NCBI RefSeq assembly: GCF_900091605.1
Contig: NZ_FMCQ01000001.1
Location: 310,001-374,000, forward strand
DNA: 64,000 bases
Direction of reading: 5' to 3'
DNA from: Micromonospora tulbaghiae
GTDB lineage: Bacteria; Actinomycetota; Actinomycetes; Mycobacteriales; Micromonosporaceae
A program made the position numbers and the translations under genes. The notes under the pieces are model-generated. The model was given only the letters and a program-made list of their open reading frames with translations, was not told the DNA's origin and did not search any database. Numbering within the stretch: the first letter of the stretch is position 1; every line of letters starts with the position of its first letter. Positions 53,644 to 61,292 of this stretch are shown piece after piece.

Positions 53644-53748
53644 GAGCGCGTTGTCCCACATCATGAATATTGACCGAACGGATGATCGGCGCCACCGCAA
53701 TGTTCCGGCCGCCCGGGACCGTCCATCAATCGGACACCGGGAGGTGCA

Positions 53749-54231
53749 GTGACGTACGAGGAGTTCGCCGACGCGCGGTTGGGCGCCCTGCTGCGGTACG
53801 CGGTCATGCTGACCGGGGATCCGCACCAGGCCCAGGACCTGGTGCAGGAGACCATGGTCCGGGTCCAGCTCAACTGGCGGCGGGTGGCCCGTACCGACGC
53901 CCCGGAGCGGTACGTGCGCCGGATGCTCACCAACCAGTTCATCGACTGGCGGCGCGGATCGTGGGCGCGGCGGGTGCTGCTACGCGGCGAGGCGGACCAG
54001 TCGGTGCCCGCGCCGACCGACCACGCCCAGTCCGCCGTGGACCGGGACCAGATCCGGTCCTGGCTGTCCCGGCTGCCCCGGCGGCAGCGCGCCGCCCTGG
54101 TGCTGCGCTACTACGAGGACCTGCCGGACGGGGAGATCGCCGAAATCCTCGGCTGCGCCGTGGGCACCGTCCGGTCCAGCATCTCGCGCGCGCTGGCCAC
54201 CCTCCGAGCCGAACTCGTGGAGGTCTGCTGA
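53749..54231 (+). CDS. SigE-family (ECF-like) RNA polymerase sigma factor
   Basis: The protein has 160 residues from GTG 53749, preceded by GGGAGGTGCA. Region 2: RLGALLRYAVMLTGDPHQAQ and DLVQETMVRVQLNWRRV. Region 4: LSRLPRRQRAALVLRYYEDL and AEILGCAVGTVRSSISRALA. It belongs to the actinobacterial SigE-like TIGR02983 group. The stop shares one base with the start of the LCP gene, which probably encodes its membrane regulator. The divergent LPXTG gene is a possible target. Confidence 0.9.
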   Translation: MTYEEFADARLGALLRYAVMLTGDPHQAQDLVQETMVRVQLNWRRVARTDAPERYVRRMLTNQFIDWRRGSWARRVLLRGEADQSVPAPTDHAQSAVDRDQIRSWLSRLPRRQRAALVLRYYEDLPDGEIAEILGCAVGTVRSSISRALATLRAELVEVC

Positions 54232-55280
54232 TGATCGAGGACGAGCTGCGGGCCGCGTTCGCCCGCATCGAGGAGTCGACCCCGCCCGTCGGCCCGCTCC
54301 GGGTCGCCGTCGACCGGGCGGTGATCAGTCGCCGTCGGCGCCGCCGGCGCGTACGCCTGGCCGGCACGGCGCTGGCGGTCGCGGCCGTCGCGCTCGTCGG
54401 TTTCACAGCGATGGCGCCCCGGCCGCCGGCGCCGACGGCGGCACCCGCGCTTCCCACGCCGGTGCCGGAGGCCGCCGGCGCGCTGAACCTGCTGCTGGTC
54501 GGCGTCGACCAGTCGGCCGGCAGCCGGCGCGCCGACTCGGTCCTGCTGGTGCACCTGCCGGCCGACCGGAGCCGGCTCTACCTCGTGTCGCTCCCGCGTG
54601 ACCTGCTGGTGCCGTCGCAGGGCGGGACGGAGAAGCTCAACGCGACGTTCTCCCGGGCCGCCGGTTCGGGCACCGACCTGGCCGCCGGCTACCGGACGAC
54701 CCGCGAGGCGGTCGCCCGGCTGACCGGGGTACGCGTCGACGCCGGCGCGGTGCTCACGTACCCGGGAGCACGTGAGCTGACGGACGCGGTCGGCGGTGTG
54801 CCGGTCTGCCTGCCCGCGCCGGTGCGCTCGGTGCACACCGAGCGGCGTTTCCCGGCCGGATGCCAGCGGCTGAACGGCGCGGCGGCGGTGGACCTGCTGC
54901 GGCAGCGGTACGGCCTGCGCGACGGCGGGCTGGACCGGGACCGCAACGCGGCGCGCTACGCCGCCGGCCTGCTCCGCCAACTGCGGGAGCAGGGGACGGT
55001 GACCGACCCGGCACAGCTCGGCCGGCTGCTGCTGCGGGTCGGACCGGCCGTCACGGCGGACACCGGCGACCTGTCGCTGCCGGCGCTGGTGGCCGCGAGC
55101 GGCCGCGCTGCCGCCGCCGAGCCGGTCGGGCTCAGCTTTCCGGTGGACTTCGACGACTGGACAGGTCGCGGATTCGAGCCGGATCCGACGCTCGCCCCGG
55201 GTTTCCTGGACGCGTTGCGCGCGGATCGGCTGGCCCAGTGGGCCGCCGCCCACCCGGACCGGGTCACCGCCCTGCGGTGA
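54231..55280 (+). CDS. LCP (LytR-CpsA-Psr) domain protein with anti-sigma-like N-terminus
   Basis: The protein has 349 residues. Residues 1-38 (MIEDELRAAFARIEE, then PLRVAVDRAVISRRRRRRR) look like the cytosolic tail encoded next to many SigE-type sigma genes. One membrane helix (LAGTALAVAAVALVGFTAMA) follows. Residues about 80-300 are an LCP domain: LNLLLVGVDQSAGSRRADSV, LYLVSLPRDLLVP, EKLNATFS, DRDRNAARYAAGLLRQL. LCP enzymes attach polymers to peptidoglycan from polyprenyl carriers. The fusion of a regulator-like tail to a wall enzyme, coupled to a sigma gene, is unusual. Confidence 0.8.
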   Translation: MIEDELRAAFARIEESTPPVGPLRVAVDRAVISRRRRRRRVRLAGTALAVAAVALVGFTAMAPRPPAPTAAPALPTPVPEAAGALNLLLVGVDQSAGSRRADSVLLVHLPADRSRLYLVSLPRDLLVPSQGGTEKLNATFSRAAGSGTDLAAGYRTTREAVARLTGVRVDAGAVLTYPGARELTDAVGGVPVCLPAPVRSVHTERRFPAGCQRLNGAAAVDLLRQRYGLRDGGLDRDRNAARYAAGLLRQLREQGTVTDPAQLGRLLLRVGPAVTADTGDLSLPALVAASGRAAAAEPVGLSFPVDFDDWTGRGFEPDPTLAPGFLDALRADRLAQWAAAHPDRVTALR

Positions 55281-55292
55281 CCGGGTGCCGGC

Positions 55293-55505
55293 TCAGCGGT
55301 AGTCGTCCTCGTCGGCGGTGACGACGCGGGCCTGCTCCATGGCGTCCCAGTCGTCGACCTCCATGCCCCGGTGCGGCTCGCCGTCGGTGTCGTCCGGGGT
55401 CACAGTGGTGGCCTGCTCGACCGCGTCGGCCGGCTCGGCCTCCAGATCCCGCTCCTCCGGGGCGAGGTGGTCACTGGGGGCGAAGTCCTCGTCGGGCTGA
55501 CCCAT
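55293..55505 (-). CDS. Small acidic conserved protein, 70 residues
   Basis: The frame starts MGQPDEDFAPSDHLAPEERD and ends RVVTADEDDYR. Two copies of a DA(V/M)EQA(T/R)VVT motif are present. It is strongly acidic with no hydrophobic core, so probably disordered. I recall similar short proteins in actinobacteria (tail VEQARVVDLDEDDYR), all of unknown function. It is convergent with the LCP gene at 12 bases and divergent from the four-helix membrane gene. Confidence 0.65.
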   Translation of the reverse strand: MGQPDEDFAPSDHLAPEERDLEAEPADAVEQATTVTPDDTDGEPHRGMEVDDWDAMEQARVVTADEDDYR

Positions 55506-55643
55506 CGTCCCTCCCTGTTCTCCGTGCGGGCATCGTCCCCACCACCGTACGGGCTGCTCCGGGCCACCGCTGGGTGGCGGGCGGAACGGCGGAGTCGGCG
55601 ATTGTCCCGCTCCCGGCGCGCGGCCGGTGCCAGGATGGATGCC

Positions 55644-56027
55644 ATGGGCTTCCTGATCCGACTGGCGATCACCGCGGTCGCGTTGTGGATCGCGACGCTG
55701 ATCGTGCCCGGAGTGGAGGTGAGCGGCCGCAACACCGGCAACAACGTGCTCACCCTGATCGTGGTGGCACTGGTCTTCGGTGTGGTCAACGCGGTGCTCA
55801 AGCCGCTCATCAAGGTGTTCGGCTGCGTGTTCTACCTGCTCACACTCGGTCTGTTCGCGCTCGTGGTGAACGCTCTGCTGTTCCTGTTGACCGACTGGAT
55901 CGCCGGCGTGCTGAAGCTCCCGTTCCACGTGGACGGCTTCTGGGCCGCCTTCTGGGGCGCCATCGTGGTCGCGGTGGTGAGCTGGCTGATCAGCGTCGTC
56001 GTACCGGACCGGCTGGAGAATCGGTGA
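55644..56027 (+). CDS. Four-helix membrane protein, phage-holin-4-like (PF04020) family
   Basis: The protein has 127 residues from ATG 55644; ATG 55635 would add 3. Helices: FLIRLAITAVALWIATLIVP, NVLTLIVVALVFGVVNAVLK, CVFYLLTLGLFALVVNALLF and GFWAAFWGAIVVAVVSWLIS. The pattern VNAVLKP and LTLGLFALVVNALLF fits the family named phage holin superfamily IV, which is widespread in chromosomes (YvlD-like) and rarely phage-linked. Function is unknown. No phage genes are nearby. Confidence 0.8.
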   Translation: MGFLIRLAITAVALWIATLIVPGVEVSGRNTGNNVLTLIVVALVFGVVNAVLKPLIKVFGCVFYLLTLGLFALVVNALLFLLTDWIAGVLKLPFHVDGFWAAFWGAIVVAVVSWLISVVVPDRLENR

Positions 56028-56043
56028 GCGGCGTCCGGGCCGG

Positions 56044-56074
56044 TTGTGCCCCGCTCACGCTCCTGCGGGATACT
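56044..56074 (+). promoter_or_regulatory. Possible promoter of fba
   Basis: TTGTGC (56044-56049) and GATACT (56069-56074) could be -35 and -10 elements with a spacing of 19. This would leave a leader of about 110 bases before the fba ATG. Confidence 0.35.
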
Positions 56075-56189
56075 GCCCGCGGTGGACAGCGCGGTCCGGC
56101 GCACCCGTGGACGTGAGCGACCGGAACGGTCGCGCCCATGGAAGACAGCGGCCTGCACGGCCGAGAGCGGTAAGTAAGGAGCGTTCGAC

Positions 56190-57212
56190 ATGCCCATCGC
56201 TTCCCCCGAGGCTTACGCGGAGATGCTGGACCGGGCCAAGGCCGGCCGGTACGCGTACCCCGCGATCAACGTGACCTCCTCGCAGACGCTGAACGCGGCG
56301 CTCAAGGGCTTCGCCGATGCGGAGAGCGACGGCATCATCCAGGTCTCCACGGGTGGCGCGGAGTACCTGTCCGGCCCGTCCGTGAAGGACATGGTGACCG
56401 GCGCGGTGGCGTTCGCCGCGTACGCGCACGAGGTCGCCAAGAAGTACCCGGTCAACATCGCGCTGCACACCGACCACTGCCCGAAGGACAAGCTGGACAA
56501 GTTCGTCCGGCCGCTGATGGCCATCTCGCAGGAGCGCGTCAAGGCCGGCCAGGAGCCGCTGTTCCAGTCGCACATGTGGGACGGCTCGGCCGTGCCGGTG
56601 GCGGAGAACCTGGAGATCGCCGAGCAGCTGCTCGCCGAGGCCGCCAAGGGCAAGATCGTCCTCGAGATCGAGGTCGGCGTCGTCGGCGGCGAGGAGGACG
56701 GCGTCGAGAACGCCATCAACGACAAGCTCTACACCACCGTCGAGGACGGCCTGGCCATGGTCGACGCGCTCGGCCTGGGCGAGAAGGGCCGCTACATGGC
56801 GGCGCTGACCTTCGGCAACGTGCACGGCGTCTACAAGCCGGGCAACGTCAAGCTGCGCCCCGAGGTGCTCAAGCAGATCCAGGACGCGGTCGGCGCCAAG
56901 TACGGCAAGGAGAAGCCGCTCAGCCTGGTCTTCCACGGCGGCTCCGGCTCGCTGCTGTCGGAGATCCGGGAGGCGCTGGACTACGGCGTGGTGAAGATGA
57001 ACATCGACACCGACACCCAGTACACCTTCACCCGCCCGGTCGCGGACCACATGCTCCGCAACTACGACGGCGTGCTGAAGGTCGACGGCGAGGTCGGCAA
57101 CAAGAAGATGTACGACCCGCGCGTCTGGGGCAAGGCCGCCGAGGCCGGCATGGCCGCCCGCGTGGTCGAGGCCTGCGAGCACCTGCGCTCCACCGGCACC
57201 ACCATGAAGTGA
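56190..57212 (+). CDS. fba: Class II fructose-bisphosphate aldolase
   Basis: The protein has 340 residues. It cleaves fructose 1,6-bisphosphate in glycolysis and makes it in gluconeogenesis, with zinc. Metal and active-site motifs: INVTSSQTLNAALKGFADAE, VNIALHTDHCPKDKLD (catalytic Asp and zinc His), LEIEVGVVGGEEDGVEN, TFGNVHGVYKPGNVKLRP and VFHGGSGS. KMNIDTDTQYTFTRPVADHM is the phosphate side. TAAGGAG lies 8 bases before the ATG. The long-form class II type of actinobacteria. Confidence 0.98.
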   Translation: MPIASPEAYAEMLDRAKAGRYAYPAINVTSSQTLNAALKGFADAESDGIIQVSTGGAEYLSGPSVKDMVTGAVAFAAYAHEVAKKYPVNIALHTDHCPKDKLDKFVRPLMAISQERVKAGQEPLFQSHMWDGSAVPVAENLEIAEQLLAEAAKGKIVLEIEVGVVGGEEDGVENAINDKLYTTVEDGLAMVDALGLGEKGRYMAALTFGNVHGVYKPGNVKLRPEVLKQIQDAVGAKYGKEKPLSLVFHGGSGSLLSEIREALDYGVVKMNIDTDTQYTFTRPVADHMLRNYDGVLKVDGEVGNKKMYDPRVWGKAAEAGMAARVVEACEHLRSTGTTMK

Positions 57213-57227
57213 CGCCTCGCGCGTGAA

Positions 57228-57263
57228 CGGAAGGCCGGTGCCCGGGCGGGTGCCGGCCTTCCG
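57228..57263. terminator. Hairpin terminator between fba and the convergent LOG gene
   Basis: An 11-bp perfect stem (57228-57238 with 57253-57263) closes a 14-base GC-rich loop, 15 bases after fba. It ends 4 bases before the convergent gene's stop. Confidence 0.7.
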
Positions 57264-57267
57264 TGTC

Positions 57268-58482
57268 TCATCCGGCGGTCAGCACCCGGACGGCGTCGCG
57301 GACGTCGTCGGTCACGTGGATCGTGTGCGACAGGTCGCCGAACGGGGACGCGGCGAACAGCGGCCGCAGCAGCGACTCCACCGGCAGCTCCGTGGTCCAG
57401 TACGCGCGGTCCAGGAAGACGTACGCCCCGCTGGCCCCGTCGGTGCCGTAGAACGTCTTGGTGGCCGCCTGGAACACCTCCTGCACGGTGCCGGCCTTGC
57501 CGGGCGCGAACACGATCCCGCCCCGGGCCAGCCGCAGGATCGTGTCCTCCCGGATGGCGTTGGAGAAGTACTTCGCGATCCGGCCCGCGAACAGGTTCGC
57601 CGGCTCGTGGCCGTACAGCCAGGTGGGGATGGCCAGCCCGCCGGAACGGGCCCACTCGGTGCCGGGTGCGGACGGGCGGGGCGACGGCAGCGTCGGGCCG
57701 TCCGCGTACCGCCTGCGCACCGCCAGCGCCGCCGCCGTGTACCGGTCGTGGTCGGTGAAGTCCGGCGCGACGGCGAGCACGTCGATCGCGGCGGACAACT
57801 CCTCGGCCGGCCAGGCCGCGAGGAACGCGCCGAGGTTCGCCGCCTCCATCACGCCCGGACCGCCGCCGGTGACCACCAGGCGGTCGGCCCGCGCCAGCTC
57901 CCAGCCCAGCACGGCGGCCATCCGGTACGCGACGCTGCCGCGCGGCACCGCGTGCCCGCCCATGACGCCCACCACCGACTGCGGTCCGTGCGCGGCCAGC
58001 CACGACCGGGTGGCGTCGGCCAGGGCGTTGTCCACGCCGTGGTCGTGCAGTCGCTGACCGAGCGCCTCGCGTACGTCCGGCAGCGCGCCGCCGTGCGCCC
58101 GGAAGTGCGCGTACACCCGGGTGTCGTACATCTCGGCGAACCCGCCCTCGGCGAACCCGGCGGCCAGCTCGTCGGCGGTGTAGAGGTGCGACGGCTGAGT
58201 CGGGTACGGCAGCCCGGAGAACGGCGGGACCACGTTGGCGCCCCGGCGGACCAGGTCCGCGCCCACCTCGCGGCCGGCGAAGCGGCAGCCCACGAAGAGC
58301 GTGCCGGTGACGTCGACGCCGCGCAGGTCGGGAACCGGGTCGAGGTCGAGGCGCAGGCCCTGCACGGTCAGGCCGGCCAGGGTTCCCCCGGCCAGCCGCT
58401 GCTCGAACGCGGTTCGGGTCTCGATCTCGTTGGCGTGGGGCGCGTGCGGCTCGATGACGTCCGCGGGTGGTGGGGTCGGCAC
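57268..58482 (-). CDS. LOG-family nucleoside-monophosphate-hydrolase-like protein with N-terminal extension
   Basis: The protein has 404 residues from GTG 58482, with AGGATGG upstream. The C-terminal half has the LOG signatures: VTGGGPGVMEAANLGAF near 200 and FAPGKAGTVQEVFQAATKTF near 324. Active LOG enzymes, which release cytokinin-type bases, have PGGxGTxxE; here the second Gly is Lys (PGKAGTVQE), so activity may differ. About 180 N-terminal residues form an unidentified domain with a pentapeptide-like start (LRLDLDPVPDLRGVDVTGTL). The frame stays open far upstream; a start at ATG 58629 (MPPPWFLHYKYRS) is possible but less likely. Confidence 0.75.
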   Translation of the reverse strand: MPTPPPADVIEPHAPHANEIETRTAFEQRLAGGTLAGLTVQGLRLDLDPVPDLRGVDVTGTLFVGCRFAGREVGADLVRRGANVVPPFSGLPYPTQPSHLYTADELAAGFAEGGFAEMYDTRVYAHFRAHGGALPDVREALGQRLHDHGVDNALADATRSWLAAHGPQSVVGVMGGHAVPRGSVAYRMAAVLGWELARADRLVVTGGGPGVMEAANLGAFLAAWPAEELSAAIDVLAVAPDFTDHDRYTAAALAVRRRYADGPTLPSPRPSAPGTEWARSGGLAIPTWLYGHEPANLFAGRIAKYFSNAIREDTILRLARGGIVFAPGKAGTVQEVFQAATKTFYGTDGASGAYVFLDRAYWTTELPVESLLRPLFAASPFGDLSHTIHVTDDVRDAVRVLTAG

Positions 58483-58532
58483 CAGGCCATCCTGCCCCCG
58501 CACGGCAAGTGCCGAAACCGGGGCGGGTACGA

Positions 58533-58565
58533 CAGGAGCCCGGCGGGCACGCCGCCGGGCTCCTG
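58533..58565. terminator. Perfect hairpin inside a divergent promoter region
   Basis: A 14-bp perfect stem (58533-58546 with 58552-58565) closes a 5-base loop. It lies 50 bases upstream of the LOG gene start, where a terminator would not be expected. It may end a short transcript or regulate the LOG leader. Confidence 0.5.
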
Positions 58566-58743
58566 CGTAACCGGGTCCTGGGGAGGCTCCGGATCTGTAT
58601 TTGTAGTGCAAGAACCACGGCGGCGGCATGGGCCGCGGGTACGTGTGCTCCAGCCGCAGGCGTGACGAAACCCTCAGCCGTTCAGCCAGCCGTACGGGCG
58701 AGGCCCCTCGCGTACCCGAGGGCGAAGCGGGTTGAATGGGGCG

Positions 58744-59172
58744 ATGCAGAACCTGTTGCCTGAGCCACCGGCCACCCTGCTCCCTACCCACGAGGAGGCC
58801 GACGCCGCGCTGGCGGCGGCGGCCGAGCAGGGCACCGACGAGGCGTACGCCGAGGTCGCGGCCCGTTTCCCGACCTACAGCGCGGCCTGGGCCGCGCTGG
58901 CCGGCCGCGCGCTCGCCGCGGATCAGGTCGTCACGGCGTACGCGTACGCCCGCACCGGCTACCACCGGGGCCTCGACCAGCTGCGCCGCAGCGGCTGGAA
59001 GGGCCACGGCCCGGTGCCCTGGTCGCACAAGCCCAACCGGGGCTTCCTCCGCTGCCTCTACGTGCTGTCCCGCGCGGCGGGGGAGATCGGCGAGGCGGAC
59101 GAGGCGGCCCGGTGCGCCCAGTTCCTCCGCGACTGCGACCCGGCCGCCGGCGACGCGCTGTCCGGCGACTGA
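58744..59172 (+). CDS. DUF3151 family protein
   Basis: The protein has 142 residues from ATG 58744. It fits DUF3151: QNLLPEPPATLLP at the start, then YARTGYHRGLDQLRRSGWKG and HGPVPWSHKPNRGFLRCLYV, which are near-invariant in actinobacteria. It is helical and possibly TPR-like (LAADQVVTAYAYARTGYHRG). Function is unknown. In many actinobacteria it lies close to fba and purA, as here, so a conserved neighbourhood is likely. Confidence 0.88.
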   Translation: MQNLLPEPPATLLPTHEEADAALAAAAEQGTDEAYAEVAARFPTYSAAWAALAGRALAADQVVTAYAYARTGYHRGLDQLRRSGWKGHGPVPWSHKPNRGFLRCLYVLSRAAGEIGEADEAARCAQFLRDCDPAAGDALSGD

Positions 59173-59180
59173 CCACTGCC

Positions 59181-59213
59181 GCGACGGCCGGCCTTCCGGT
59201 GGTCGGCCGTCGC
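59181..59213. terminator. Bidirectional hairpin between convergent genes
   Basis: A 10-bp perfect stem (59181-59190 with 59204-59213), extendable by three pairs, sits in the 48-base gap between the DUF3151 gene and the ATPase gene. Confidence 0.65.
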
Positions 59214-59220
59214 GCCCGTC

Positions 59221-61215
59221 CTACAACCCTTCCGCCACCGACGCGGCGATCTTCAGCCAGGCGTCCCGGGTGGCGGAGGAGAGCTGCCCGTACCGCAGCG
59301 GCTCGCCGGTGTCGATGAGCCGCTCGTACGGCGCCAGCAGCACCGCCCGGGTCCGCGCCGCGAAGTGGGCCTGGATCGCGGGCAGGTCGATCTCCTTGCG
59401 CGACGGCGGCATCGAGACCACTGTGACCGCCTGCCGGACCAGCCGCTGCCGGCCGCTCTGCTCCAGGTGGTCGAGCATCCGGGCGGCGGTCTCGGCCGAG
59501 TCGTTCCGGGCCGACATGGTGACCACGAGCTGATCGGTGGCGTCCATCGCGGCCTGCCAGTTCTGCGCCCGGACGTTGTTCCCGGTGTCCACGAAGATCA
59601 GCTTGTAGAACCGGCTGACCACCTCACGGATCTCCGCGAACGCGGCTGCGGTGAGCATCTCGCCACCGGTCGCGGACTCGTCCGAGGCCAGCACGTCGAA
59701 CATGCCCTCGCCCTGTGAGCGGACGTACTGCGACAGGTCACCCACCCGGCCGTGCGGCCCCTGGAACTGGGCCAGGTCGCGCAGCATGTCCCGCACCGTA
59801 CGGGCGTGGAAGTCCTGCTGCGCGCGCATGCCGAGGGTGCCCTGGGTCTCGTTGTTGTCCCAGGCCAGCACGTATCCGCCGCGCTTCTGGCCGAACGTCA
59901 TGGCGAGCAGCAGGATGGCCACCGTCTTGCCGGCGCCGCCCTTCGGGTTGACCACTGTCACCTGGCGCAGGCCGCCGAAGTTGCGGCGGACCATCTCGAT
60001 GTCGCGCTTCGTCTCCTGCTCGTGCCGCCCCGGCGCGAGCCGGACCAGCCCGATCTTGTTGACCACCGCGCGTACGCCCATGGTGGCCACCGGGTCGACC
60101 GGCCGGGCCTGGCGGCGGCGGGCGAAGTCCTCGGCGGTCGGGGGCACCGCCTGCTGCGGCGTCCAGCCCTGCTCCGGGTGAGCCGGAGGCTGATGCGATG
60201 GTGGGGGCGCCACCGGGCCGGACACCGGCGCCTGCGGGGGCATCGGGCCGCCCGGCTGTGGCACGCCGGCCTGGGGCGTCCAGCCGGGCGGCGGGTACCA
60301 GCCGGGCTGACCGGGTTGCGGCGGGTACCCGGGCTGGCCGGGCTGCGGCGAATACCCGGGCTGGCCGGGTTGCGGCGGGTACCCGGGCGACGGGTAGCCG
60401 GTGCCGTACGCGGACGGCTGCGCCGGAACGCCCGGCGACGGCGGGAACGGCCCGAGGCGGGGCGGCGACTCCGGAGCGGGCTCGCCCGGCCCGGCCGGTC
60501 CCGTGCCGGATTCCGGCGTCGGCTCCGCCGGCGTCCCGGCGACAGCGGCCCGGCCCGTGGCGGTGCCCTCGGTGGGGAGGGCGTCGGACGGCATGAGCGG
60601 TGCCACGGTGGCGCGGCCGGAGGCGGTGCTGTCGGCCTCCGCTGCGTCGGACGGCGGAGCCGTGCCGTCGGCGGGGTCCGGCGTGGTGGCGGAATCCGAG
60701 CCGGCCCGCTGCGGCGGCTGAGCCCACGGCGAGGTGGTGCGTCCGTTCCCGGTGCCCTCGCCGGCAGAACCCGAGCCGGTGGTACCTGGGCCGGTGGTGC
60801 CGTTGGCGGGCGTTGTCGTCGGTGCGGGAGCCGCCTGCGACGTGGACGGGGGCGGGCTCACCGGCGCCGTGGCCGGCGAGCCGGCCGTGGCCGGCACACC
60901 AGGCGTCGTCGGCGCGTCGGAGACCACCGGTGAGCCGGACGCCGCCGGTACCGGCTGGGCCGGTGACGGGCCGGCCGTCGCCTGGTCGAGCGTGAACGGC
61001 AGGTCCAGATCGACAGCGGGCGCCGGTGGCGCCGGGACGTCCGCCGCCGCGGGTGTGGGAGCGTCGGCCGGCGGAAGCGGCCAGGGCACCGACGCCCACG
61101 GCGGGATCGCGGCCGCCGCCGCATCGGTCTCCTCCGGCGGCCAGAGCGGCTCGACGTCCCGCTGCGGCACCTGCGGTCGGCCCGGTACGTGGGCCCGGTC
61201 GTCGTTCTCGTGCAC
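59221..61215 (-). CDS. ParA/MinD-like ATPase with long proline-rich N-terminus (EspI-like layout)
   Basis: The protein has 664 residues. GTG 61215 is chosen (7 bases after GGAGG; GTG 61218 is the alternative). Residues 1 to about 375 are Pro/Ala/Thr-rich, with a QPGQPGY-type repeat (about residues 275-305). The ATPase follows: QVTVVNPKGGAGKTVAILLL is the deviant Walker A, with YVLAWDNNETQGTLGMRAQQ and KLIFVDTGNNVRAQNWQAAM. The layout resembles mycobacterial EspI of ESX-1 and other SRP/MinD-like partners of type VII secretion, but no ESX gene is in the window. It may position or regulate a membrane machine. Confidence 0.75.
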   Translation of the reverse strand: MHENDDRAHVPGRPQVPQRDVEPLWPPEETDAAAAAIPPWASVPWPLPPADAPTPAAADVPAPPAPAVDLDLPFTLDQATAGPSPAQPVPAASGSPVVSDAPTTPGVPATAGSPATAPVSPPPSTSQAAPAPTTTPANGTTGPGTTGSGSAGEGTGNGRTTSPWAQPPQRAGSDSATTPDPADGTAPPSDAAEADSTASGRATVAPLMPSDALPTEGTATGRAAVAGTPAEPTPESGTGPAGPGEPAPESPPRLGPFPPSPGVPAQPSAYGTGYPSPGYPPQPGQPGYSPQPGQPGYPPQPGQPGWYPPPGWTPQAGVPQPGGPMPPQAPVSGPVAPPPSHQPPAHPEQGWTPQQAVPPTAEDFARRRQARPVDPVATMGVRAVVNKIGLVRLAPGRHEQETKRDIEMVRRNFGGLRQVTVVNPKGGAGKTVAILLLAMTFGQKRGGYVLAWDNNETQGTLGMRAQQDFHARTVRDMLRDLAQFQGPHGRVGDLSQYVRSQGEGMFDVLASDESATGGEMLTAAAFAEIREVVSRFYKLIFVDTGNNVRAQNWQAAMDATDQLVVTMSARNDSAETAARMLDHLEQSGRQRLVRQAVTVVSMPPSRKEIDLPAIQAHFAARTRAVLLAPYERLIDTGEPLRYGQLSSATRDAWLKIAASVAEGL

Positions 61216-61292
61216 CACGGTTCCTCCCCATTCCTTCCGCCGAGGATAGGCGGTCCGGCCAGCGCCGCGAGCCGGGTGGGGATCGACCGAGG

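Noticed and set aside
55644..56027. Prophage signal from the holin-family name
   Set aside because: The family is common in chromosomes and no other phage-type gene is in the window.
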